A stretch of 54,077 nucleotides of DNA. Source: an uncultured Blautia sp. Its GTDB lineage: Bacteria; Bacillota; Clostridia; Lachnospirales; Lachnospiraceae. A program made the translations under genes and the position numbers. Shown piece by piece: positions 1 through 6,238 of this stretch. The stretch's first letter is position 1. The number at the start of each line of letters is the position of its first letter. The DNA is taken from positions 1 through 54,077 of the forward strand of contig CAKRRG010000011.1 in assembly GCA_934394545.1 (NCBI GenBank). Reading direction: 5' to 3'. Under the pieces are notes generated by a model, which was given only the letters and a program-made list of their open reading frames with translations, searched no databases and was not told where the DNA came from.

Positions 1-714
1 GCTGCAACTGTTGAGTCAAAGGATGATCTTAAGAATGCAACAATCGGTGTACAGCTTGGTACAACCGGTGATATTGATGCAACGGAATATGAGAAGGATG
101 GAGCAACTGTTAAGCGTTTCAGCAAGGGAAGCGAAGCTATCCAGGCACTTATGGCTGGTCAGATTGACTGTGTGATCATTGATTCCCAGCCGGCTCAGAA
201 GTTTGTCGAGAATGCGGACGGACTGAAGATTTTAGACGAGCCATTCGTTGAAGAAGAGTATGCGATCTGCCTTAAGAAGGGAAATGATGAGCTTCTTGAT
301 AAAATCAATGGTGCTTTAAAGGAACTGAAAGAGGATGGAACTGTTGATGATATCATGAATAACTATATTGGTGATAACATTGGTGAAACACCATATGAGT
401 CTCCGGAGGATGTAGATCGCTCTAACGGTACTCTTGTAATGGCTACAAATGCTGAGTTTGAACCATATGAGTATCATGATGGTGATAACGTTATTGGTAT
501 TGATGTTGATATTGCCCAGGCAATCTGCGATAAGCTTGGTTATGAGCTTGAAGTTGATGATATGGAGTTTGATGCAATCCTTGCTGCTGTACAGTCTGGT
601 AAGGCAGACTTTGGTGCAGCCGGAATGACTATCACAGAGGATCGTCTGGAAAGCGTTGATTTCACAGATACATATGCAAATGCAAGCCAGGTTATCATTG
701 TAAAGGCTGACTGA
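1..714 (+). CDS. Amino-acid ABC transporter substrate-binding protein (5' partial) with an extra C-terminal half-domain
   Basis: The frame is open from base 1, so the start lies outside the window; 237 residues are visible. The first ~125 residues are the second half of a family 3 (polar amino acid) periplasmic-binding-protein fold (GVQLGTTGD, the DCVIIDSQPA region, then the closing helix ELKEDGTVDDIMNNYI). After a short acidic linker the chain starts a second, N-terminal-type lobe (TLVMATNAEFEPYEY, GIDVDIAQAICDKLGY, ADFGAAGMTITEDR) and stops at VIIVKAD, where a normal protein would cross into lobe II. The permease and ATPase follow, so it should deliver an amino acid to them. The substrate cannot be read from sequence. 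The half-domain duplication is odd; see findings. Confidence 0.9.
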   Translation, partial: AATVESKDDLKNATIGVQLGTTGDIDATEYEKDGATVKRFSKGSEAIQALMAGQIDCVIIDSQPAQKFVENADGLKILDEPFVEEEYAICLKKGNDELLDKINGALKELKEDGTVDDIMNNYIGDNIGETPYESPEDVDRSNGTLVMATNAEFEPYEYHDGDNVIGIDVDIAQAICDKLGYELEVDDMEFDAILAAVQSGKADFGAAGMTITEDRLESVDFTDTYANASQVIIVKAD

Positions 715-751
715 TAGAAGACTTATGATATAAGTTGCCAGACACACTCTC

Positions 752-798
752 AAAAGCTGCTTTACAGGGCTGAGAATTCAGAAACCTGGGCAGCTTTT
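752..798 (+). terminator. Inverted repeat after the binding-protein gene
   Basis: AAAAGCTGC (752-760) pairs with GCAGCTTTT (790-798) around a 29-nt loop. Only a short T stretch follows, so it is a weak terminator or an mRNA-stabilising hairpin that would favour the binding protein over the permease and ATPase. A TATAAT at 804-809 lies just behind it but has no good -35 partner. Confidence 0.45.
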
Positions 799-860
799 GC
801 TTGTATAATAAGGTATGATAATTATTTGGCATTATCAGGATTGGATAAAAGGAAAGAAAT

Positions 861-1553
861 ATGTTTGAAAAATTTGGACACGATTTTTATATTAATTTTA
901 TAAAAGACAACAAATTTATGTGGCTGCTGGATGGTCTGAAGAATACGATGATCATTACAGTTTTCGCTTTGATAATTGGTATTTGTATCGGTTTTCTCGT
1001 GGCAATCATCCGTTCTTCCCATGATAAATCCGGAAATTTCAAGGTCGCAAATGCTATCTGTCGGGTTTACCTGACTGTGATCCGTGGAACACCTACAGTA
1101 ATTCAGCTGTTGATCATGAACTTTGTTGTGTTTGGTTCTGTAAGCGTCAATGAGATTCTGGTAGGTAGTCTGGCTTTTGGTATTAACTCAGGTGCCTATG
1201 TTGCTGAGATCGTCCGTTCCGGAATCATGTCTATCGACCAGGGGCAGACAGAGGCTGGCCGAAGCCTTGGGCTTAATTTTACCCAGACTATGCGGCTGAT
1301 CATTATTCCACAGGCATTTAAGAATGTACTTCCTGCACTGGTAAATGAGTTTATTGTGCTGATCAAGGAGACTTCCATTATCGGTTATATTGGAATGATG
1401 GATCTGACCAGGGGAGCAATGCTGATCCAGAGTCGTACATATAATGCATTTATGCCTCTTTTGGCAGCTGCAGCAATTTACCTGATCGTTGTTATGATAC
1501 TGACCTTCTTTATGAATAAACTGGAGAGGAGACTGAGAACCAGTGAGCGTTGA
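861..1553 (+). CDS. Amino-acid ABC transporter permease, HisM/GlnP family
   Basis: A 230-residue inner-membrane permease that forms the translocation pore of a polar amino-acid importer. Hydrophobic segments lie near residues 28-50, 75-110 and 190-220. The family's EAA loop, which docks on the ATPase, is visible as [23 protein letters not shown]. Length is normal for the family. The ATG at 861 has AGGAAAG about 5 nt upstream. The 3' end overlaps the ATPase gene by 11 nt, so the two are probably translationally coupled. Confidence 0.93.
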   Translation: MFEKFGHDFYINFIKDNKFMWLLDGLKNTMIITVFALIIGICIGFLVAIIRSSHDKSGNFKVANAICRVYLTVIRGTPTVIQLLIMNFVVFGSVSVNEILVGSLAFGINSGAYVAEIVRSGIMSIDQGQTEAGRSLGLNFTQTMRLIIIPQAFKNVLPALVNEFIVLIKETSIIGYIGMMDLTRGAMLIQSRTYNAFMPLLAAAAIYLIVVMILTFFMNKLERRLRTSER

Positions 1554-2289
1554 TAAAAATAAAGTTTTGATCCAGGTTCAGGATCTGAAAAAATCGTTTG
1601 GGGCCAATCAGGTACTGGATGGAATTTCTACAGATATTTATCAGGGGGAGGTTGTTGCCATTATCGGACCTTCCGGTTCCGGTAAATCTACATTTCTTCG
1701 TTCTCTGAATCTTCTGGAAGAACCTACTGGTGGTAAGATTCTGTTCGAAGGAACGGATATTACAGATTCCAAGGTTGACATAAACCTTCACAGACAGAAA
1801 ATCGGAATGGTTTTCCAGCAGTTTAACCTGTTTCCTCATAAGACCGTAAAAGAGAACATTATGCTGGCACCGGTTGCCTTGAAGCTGATGACGAAGGAAG
1901 AGGCATCTAAGCGTGCAGATGAACTTCTTGCCCGTGTTGGCCTTCCGGATAAGGCAAATGCGTATCCGGATATGCTTTCCGGCGGACAGAAGCAGCGTAT
2001 TGCCATTGCAAGATCTCTGGCTATGAATCCGGATGTTATGCTTTTTGATGAGCCTACCTCTGCACTGGATCCAGAGATGGTAGGTGAGGTTCTGGAGCTT
2101 ATGAACGAGCTTGCAAAGAGTGGTATGACCATGGTTGTAGTTACTCATGAAATGGGATTTGCAAGAGAAGTTGCAACAAGGGTGTTATTTATTGATGAGG
2201 GCAAAATTCAGGAAGAAAATACGCCTAAGGAATTTTTTGAAAATCCAAAGAATCCTCGCTTGAAAGAATTTTTATCGAAGGTTCTTTAA
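1543..2289 (+). CDS. Amino-acid ABC transporter ATP-binding protein
   Basis: A 248-residue cytoplasmic ABC ATPase that powers the permease encoded just upstream. All catalytic motifs are present: Walker [10 protein letters not shown] (~residues 42-50), Q-loop VFQQFNLF, signature LSGGQKQR, Walker B VMLFDEP, D-loop SALD and H-loop VTHE. It belongs to the GlnQ/HisP-type polar amino-acid importer group. GTG is taken as the start because it follows GGAGAGG at a workable distance and keeps the full N-terminal strand ([12 protein letters not shown]). A terminator follows directly. Confidence 0.94.
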   Translation: MSVDKNKVLIQVQDLKKSFGANQVLDGISTDIYQGEVVAIIGPSGSGKSTFLRSLNLLEEPTGGKILFEGTDITDSKVDINLHRQKIGMVFQQFNLFPHKTVKENIMLAPVALKLMTKEEASKRADELLARVGLPDKANAYPDMLSGGQKQRIAIARSLAMNPDVMLFDEPTSALDPEMVGEVLELMNELAKSGMTMVVVTHEMGFAREVATRVLFIDEGKIQEENTPKEFFENPKNPRLKEFLSKVL

Positions 2290-2303
2290 CTGCATAAAAA
2301 AAA

Positions 2304-2329
2304 CCGGGCAGTGGATGCCCGGCTTTTTT
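2304..2329 (+). terminator. Rho-independent terminator
   Basis: CCGGGCA (2304-2310), loop GTGGA, TGCCCGG (2316-2322), then CTTTTTT. It ends the ABC operon. A-rich sequence on the left gives it a U-tract in the other direction too, so it probably also ends the convergent CBS-protein transcript, whose stop codon it touches. Confidence 0.92.
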
Positions 2330-2738
2330 ATGCGTTTTTCTGCATTTCTTTATAACAATATTTGATGATTTCTTTCCTTGTTACAATACCGATAAAATGA
2401 TCCTGATCGTCAATAACCGGTACAAAGTTCTGATTGATAGCGCGGTCCAGGAGATCCTCCATATCGCAGTCAACATGAACCGGCTTGTAGGTTGCTCTTC
2501 GGGAGATTGCCATAACCGGGACTTCCTCGGCGGCCTTAACATCTGTAATGTTCAGATTCTTCATTCCCCAGAGCAGGTCACCCTCAGAGATCGTGCCAAC
2601 ATATTTTCCATCAGGGCTCAGAATAGGAATACAGGAAAATTTCCTGTGCTCCATTTTCTCGAGAGTCTGTCTTAAGGTTTCATTTTCGAAAATGTAGGCA
2701 ATGTCACTCTTAGGTGTTAAGAAAAAAAGTATATTCAA
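2328..2738 (-). CDS. CBS-domain pair protein
   Basis: A 136-residue protein made almost entirely of two CBS motifs (about residues 10-60 and 75-130), the fold that usually binds adenine nucleotides and acts as an energy or second-messenger sensor. Visible pieces are SCIPILSPDGKYVGTISEGDLL and VPVIDDQDHFIGIVTRKEI. No effector domain is attached. The start is TTG at 2738: the codon follows GAGGG (2745-2749) with a 6-nt gap, and no ATG fits. It lies 20 bp behind asnA on the same strand, so the two are likely co-transcribed. What it senses is not visible. Confidence 0.85.
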   Translation of the reverse strand: MNILFFLTPKSDIAYIFENETLRQTLEKMEHRKFSCIPILSPDGKYVGTISEGDLLWGMKNLNITDVKAAEEVPVMAISRRATYKPVHVDCDMEDLLDRAINQNFVPVIDDQDHFIGIVTRKEIIKYCYKEMQKNA

Positions 2739-2758
2739 TTTAATCCCTCGTTTCTACT

Positions 2759-3766
2759 TTACAGAAGCGGAATACCGCCCTTAGCAGCTTCCTCCTGCAT
2801 TTTCTCCGGCCACAGGGAAACATGTACTTCTCCAATATGAGCCTTGCGCAGGAAGAACATACAGATACGGGACTGTCCGATACCGCCACCGATGGTATAT
2901 GGAAGCTCCTTGTTCAGAATAGCCTTCTGGAATGGAAGTTCTCTGCGGTCATCGCAGCCTGCCTCTGTAAGCTGTTTGTCAAGTGCTGTTTCGTCTACGC
3001 GGATACCCATGGAAGAGAGCTCAAGGGCAATATCCAGTACAGGATAGTATACCAGGATATCACCATTTAATTCCCAGTCATCATAGTCCGGGGCACGTCC
3101 GTCATGGCGCTCACCGTTAGTTAATTTCTTACCTACCTGCATAAGGAAAACAGCGCCTTTTTCCTTAACAATCTTGTATTCTCTTTCTTTCGGAGTAAGA
3201 TCCGGATACATATCTACAAGCTCTTCTGTGGATACAAATGCGATTTCTCTTGGAAGAATTTCTTCTATGTAGTCATACTGGACTGCCATGTATTTCTCTG
3301 TCTTGCGGAGTACGCTGTAGATAGCACGGACAGTGTTGATGAGAGTTTCTACATTTCTCTCTTCTTTGGTGATGATCTTCTCCCAGTCCCACTGGTCTAC
3401 ATAGATGGAGTGGATATTGTCAACATCCTCATCACGGCGGATGGCAACCATATCGGTGTATAAGCCTTCTCCTGCGGAGAAGCCGTATTTCTTCAGGGCA
3501 TATCGCTTCCATTTAGCAAGGGAGTGTACGATCTCGGCATTGCCTTCCATGCCCTTAATGTCAAAGCTTACAGGACGCTCCACTCCGTTCAGATTATCAT
3601 TGAGGCCGGAACTTGGGTCTACAAATATAGGTGCGGAGACACGCAGAAGATTCAGCTTCTGTGCAAGTGTCTGCTGGAAAAAGTCTTTAACAGTTTTAAT
3701 TGCTACCTGAGTATCATGAAGATTAAGATCTGCATGATAGCCCATAGGAATTTTCAGTTGTTCCAT
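2759..3766 (-). CDS. asnA: Aspartate-ammonia ligase (asparagine synthetase A)
   Basis: A 335-residue cytoplasmic enzyme that makes asparagine from aspartate, ammonia and ATP, related to class II aminoacyl-tRNA synthetases. Length matches the AsnA family (~330). Recognisable parts are the N-terminal LNLLRVSAPIFVDPSSGLND, the DGRAPDYDDW segment and the C-terminal motif TIGGGIGQSRICMFFL. The frame could extend 52 codons upstream, but ATG 3766 has a near-perfect AAGGAGGAT Shine-Dalgarno 6 nt away and matches the family N-terminus. A strong promoter lies at 3803-3831. The CBS-pair gene follows 20 bp downstream. Confidence 0.96.
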   Translation of the reverse strand: MEQLKIPMGYHADLNLHDTQVAIKTVKDFFQQTLAQKLNLLRVSAPIFVDPSSGLNDNLNGVERPVSFDIKGMEGNAEIVHSLAKWKRYALKKYGFSAGEGLYTDMVAIRRDEDVDNIHSIYVDQWDWEKIITKEERNVETLINTVRAIYSVLRKTEKYMAVQYDYIEEILPREIAFVSTEELVDMYPDLTPKEREYKIVKEKGAVFLMQVGKKLTNGERHDGRAPDYDDWELNGDILVYYPVLDIALELSSMGIRVDETALDKQLTEAGCDDRRELPFQKAILNKELPYTIGGGIGQSRICMFFLRKAHIGEVHVSLWPEKMQEEAAKGGIPLL

Positions 3767-3802
3767 GGGAATCCTCCTTGTTGATTTTGCTAATCTCGGT
3801 TT

Positions 3803-3831
3803 ATTATAACAGGAAATTTCCCAGTTGGCAA
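3803..3831 (-). promoter_or_regulatory. SigmaA-type promoter of asnA
   Basis: On the minus strand TTGCCA (3831-3826), 17-nt spacer, TATAAT (3808-3803) with an extended -10 TG. Transcription should start near 3796, leaving a ~30-nt leader with no room for a T-box. Confidence 0.85.
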
Positions 3832-3884
3832 TTATTACTATACCTGGGGTGGTGTAGAAAGATGTGTCCTTGAAGATTTTTGTC

Positions 3885-3913
3885 TTGCAAGAAATATATA
3901 AAAAAGTTACAAT
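3885..3913 (+). promoter_or_regulatory. SigmaA-type promoter of the 3949 gene
   Basis: TTGCAA (3885-3890), 17-nt spacer, TACAAT (3908-3913). Start expected near 3920. It is divergent from the asnA promoter about 55 bp away. Confidence 0.7.
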
Positions 3914-3948
3914 AAATAACAAAGGATTGCAGAATCGGGAGGGTGTTT

Positions 3949-4668
3949 ATGGGGAAAAAGAGGTGTCAGGTTTGTGACGGACCTGTTGTGAATGGCAGAT
4001 GTAAGTTATGTGGAATGCCATATAGGAATGACGAGATTTTATATCATTTGAATGAGAGCAGAAGTGATCATTATAGCCATGCTACCGGTAAGGCACGGGC
4101 AATTATGCGCCAGGAGGAAATCCCGCTTGGGGACAGGAAACCTGGAGCAGCAATGGCAGGAAAGAATAATAAGCAAAGTACGGCAGTAACAGGAAAGAAC
4201 AATAAGCAAAGTACGGCTGTGGCAGGAAAGAATAATAAGCAGAGTACGGCAGTAACAGGAAAGAATTACAAGAAAAAGAAAAAGGGTTCTCTTCTGGGAT
4301 GGCTGATCATGTTGGCTGTTATTTGCATGGGTGTACCGGAAATCCGGGAGGTGTTCCAGGATGAGATTCTTCCGGTTATTGAACAGGAACTGGGGACAAG
4401 CTTTGGTTCTTCTGCTTCTTATATACTGAGGCCAGGGGATGCCCTGTCAGTTGGAAATGATGATTGGGATGATATTCTGCCGGGACAGTATGCTGCCTCT
4501 TGTGAGAATGGATTTGTGAACTTTATGATTCTTGGAGATGACGGCGAAACTGGTAACATGACTGTAAATGATGGGGAAGAATGTAAGATTACTTTAAAGG
4601 ATGGAGATATGATCGGAATCATATCTTCTGAGACAAAGGATACGGCATTGCTTCTTACTGCAAGATAA
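3949..4668 (+). CDS. Membrane protein with Cys-rich N-terminus and 11-residue repeats, function unknown
   Basis: A 239-residue protein I do not recognise. It begins with a small zinc-ribbon-like head carrying two Cys pairs (CQVCDG, CKLCGMPY). A basic linker follows with three full copies and one partial copy of GKNNKQSTAVT (~residues 71-107). Next are a Lys run, one membrane segment (LLGWLIMLAVICMGV) and a ~95-residue acidic C-terminal domain (ILRPGDALSVG ... ETKDTALLLTAR), predicted outside if the Lys-rich side stays in. ATG 3949 is preferred over GTG 3943 because GGAGG lies 6 nt upstream of it. It is monocistronic, with its own promoter and terminator. Confidence 0.75.
   Translation: MGKKRCQVCDGPVVNGRCKLCGMPYRNDEILYHLNESRSDHYSHATGKARAIMRQEEIPLGDRKPGAAMAGKNNKQSTAVTGKNNKQSTAVAGKNNKQSTAVTGKNYKKKKKGSLLGWLIMLAVICMGVPEIREVFQDEILPVIEQELGTSFGSSASYILRPGDALSVGNDDWDDILPGQYAASCENGFVNFMILGDDGETGNMTVNDGEECKITLKDGDMIGIISSETKDTALLLTAR
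4159..4269 (+). repeat. 33-bp in-frame tandem repeat, 3 full copies plus a partial copy
   Basis: Copies begin at 4159, 4192, 4225 and 4258. Each full copy encodes GKNNKQSTAV followed by T or A. Copies differ at only a few bases, so the array is probably young and may vary in number between strains. Confidence 0.9.
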
Positions 4669-4706
4669 CAGGTGATAAAAACTATAGAACAACAGAAATT
4701 ATAAAA

Positions 4707-4760
4707 GAAACCTCAGATAACAGAAAGAAAATTATTTCGCACTGTTTTATCTGAGGTTTC
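4707..4760 (+). terminator. Bidirectional terminator between convergent genes
   Basis: GAAACCTCAGATAA (4707-4720) pairs perfectly with TTATCTGAGGTTTC (4747-4760); AACAG/CTGTT extends the stem inwards. It separates the 3949 gene from the convergent carbamate kinase gene. Confidence 0.8.
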
Positions 4761-4767
4761 TGAAGCT

Positions 4768-5700
4768 TTAGCGGATGATGGTTCCTGTTTTTCCTTTGTA
4801 GCCTTCCTTGGCATGTGCAATATCTGTAATCACAGTGGTGCGTCCCTGTCCCTTCTCAATGAAGGAAATGCCTGCTTCAATCTTCGGAAGCATAGAACCG
4901 GATTCGAATTGATTCTCACCGATGTATTTTTTTGCATCTGTTACGGTAATGGTACCAAGCTTTTCTTCACTGGCTGTGCCGTGGTTCAGACTGACGTTCT
5001 CAACGCTTGTGAGAATCAGAAGGGTATCTGCATGCAATTCCTCTGCAAGAAGTCCGGCAGCAAGATCCTTCTCAATAATAGCACTGGCACCGTGAAGGTT
5101 GATTCCCTGCTCCAGTACCGGGATTCCACCGCCACCGGCAGCAATAACAACCTGGTCGGCGTTCAGAAGTGCACGAACAGTCTCGATTTCCACGATTCGC
5201 TGTGGCTTCGGAGCAGCCACAATACGCCTGTATCCGCCTTCTGGAAGCTTGGTAACGAAGTTACCCTTCTCTTCTTCAGCTTCAGCCTCTTCCTCTGTGA
5301 GAACACGTCCGATTATCTTTTCCGGATCTGCAAAAGCGTCATCATAGGGATCAATAACAGTCTGTGTAAGAACTGTTGCAACCGGTTTATAAATGCCACG
5401 GCTGATGAACTCTGTGCGGATTGAATTCTGAAGGTCATATCCGATATAGCCCTGGCTCATTGCAGAGCAGACGGACATAGGTGCGAATGTGTAATCCGGG
5501 TGTGCCTTTCCAAATTCATTCATTGCAGTATGGATCATGCCGATCTGAGGACCATTGCTGTGAGAAATTACAACTTTAGCACCTTCCTCAACCAGATCTG
5601 CGATTGCCTTTGCTGCTGCCTTGGTGGCTACCTTTTGCTCAGGAAGTGTGGTGCCAAGAGCTCTGTGGCCTAATGCAACTACTACGATTTTTTCACTCAT
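4768..5700 (-). CDS. arcC: Carbamate kinase family enzyme
   Basis: A 310-residue amino-acid-kinase-fold protein. Carbamate kinases reversibly transfer phosphate between carbamoyl phosphate and ADP, usually to gain ATP from arginine, agmatine or purine breakdown. Family blocks visible are VISHSNGPQIGMIH, the AAGGGGIPVLEQG loop, the IIEKDLAAGLLAEEL lysine region, SVENVSLNHGT and GSMLPKIEAGISFI. The usual first loop LGGNAL reads LGHRALG here. No arcA, arcB or agmatine gene lies nearby, so the pathway is unclear. GAGG lies 8 nt before ATG 5700; the promoter is at 5775-5803. Symbol given by family, not by proven pathway. Confidence 0.85.
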   Translation of the reverse strand: MSEKIVVVALGHRALGTTLPEQKVATKAAAKAIADLVEEGAKVVISHSNGPQIGMIHTAMNEFGKAHPDYTFAPMSVCSAMSQGYIGYDLQNSIRTEFISRGIYKPVATVLTQTVIDPYDDAFADPEKIIGRVLTEEEAEAEEEKGNFVTKLPEGGYRRIVAAPKPQRIVEIETVRALLNADQVVIAAGGGGIPVLEQGINLHGASAIIEKDLAAGLLAEELHADTLLILTSVENVSLNHGTASEEKLGTITVTDAKKYIGENQFESGSMLPKIEAGISFIEKGQGRTTVITDIAHAKEGYKGKTGTIIR

Positions 5701-5774
5701 AGGAGATACCTCGTTTCTGTCAAAATGTAATGTGGGAGAATGGTTCCCCCGGACATCCTTATATAATATTCTTT

Positions 5775-5803
5775 ATTATAAAAGCTGGGGGCAGGAATTG
5801 CAA
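5775..5803 (-). promoter_or_regulatory. SigmaA-type promoter of the carbamate kinase gene
   Basis: Minus strand TTGCAA (5803-5798), 17-nt spacer, TATAAT (5780-5775). Confidence 0.82.
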
Positions 5804-5837
5804 TAGAAAAAGTCCGGGTATAAGCCAGAAACAGGAA

Positions 5838-5864
5838 AAGCCATCTGTCTTATGCAGATGGCTT
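5838..5864. other. 10-bp hairpin in the 5701-6238 gap
   Basis: AAGCCATCTG (5838-5847), 7-nt loop, CAGATGGCTT (5855-5864). On the minus strand it is followed by TTCCTGTTT, so it could stop antisense transcription coming from the right. No plus-strand gene ends here. Confidence 0.5.
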
Positions 5865-6009
5865 AGTTCCTATATTTTTTGAGGGGGGAGATAGAGAGTG
5901 GTTTTTCATCTATCCGAGATCCATTATAATGACAATTTGTGAGGAAAATGTGTTCCAAATCTAAAAGAAATCGAAAAAATATGAAATGAAAATAAAATCC
6001 TGCAGTTTC

Positions 6010-6038
6010 TTGCATTTAAAATTTAAGTATGGTAAAGT
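6010..6038 (+). promoter_or_regulatory. Probable promoter of the surface-protein gene
   Basis: TTGCAT (6010-6015), 17-nt spacer, TAAAGT (6033-6038) with an extended -10 TG at 6030-6031. This places the start near 6045, about 195 nt before the ATG. Confidence 0.6.
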
Positions 6039-6044
6039 AAGTCT

Positions 6045-6238
6045 ATCTTATTTCTGTATTCTGCAGAAATGATTTCTACCGCGCCATTTCGGCGCAAGAT
6101 AATCCGAATTTTGAAGGAAGCTTATAAATCTTGGCGTTTTGTGCGCTTTTCAGGAAGAAAGGTGTGATTCCTATGTGCTGATATCTGTAAGAATAGTTGC
6201 TTTTTGATGAAAATGATAGAAGATAAGGAGCATTTAGA
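6045..6238 (+). promoter_or_regulatory. Long structured 5' leader, unassigned
   Basis: This fills the right part of the 538-bp gap 5701-6238. It holds a stem ATTTCTG/CAGAAAT near 6050-6069, which competes with AGAAAT/ATTTCT just downstream, and a GCGCC-ATTTC-GGCGC hairpin at 6081-6095. It ends in AAGGAG before the ATG. It matches no riboswitch class that I can recall. Between 5865 and 6009 I see nothing but AT-rich sequence. Confidence 0.4.

Noticed and set aside
1510..2148. 212-codon open frame on the minus strand
   Set aside because: It is antisense to the ABC ATPase gene, whose motifs are all intact; no RBS and a random His/Ser/Ile-rich composition.
3767..3948. T-box or riboswitch before asnA
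   Set aside because: The promoter lies only ~30 nt before the RBS, leaving no room for a T-box, and no terminator-antiterminator pair is seen.
4159..4269. 33-bp repeats considered as a CRISPR array
   Set aside because: Copies are contiguous with no spacers, in frame with a coding sequence and with no cas genes nearby.
4813..5424. 203-codon plus-strand frame
   Set aside because: It is the shadow of the carbamate kinase gene on the other strand; no domain and Cys/Asn-rich nonsense composition.
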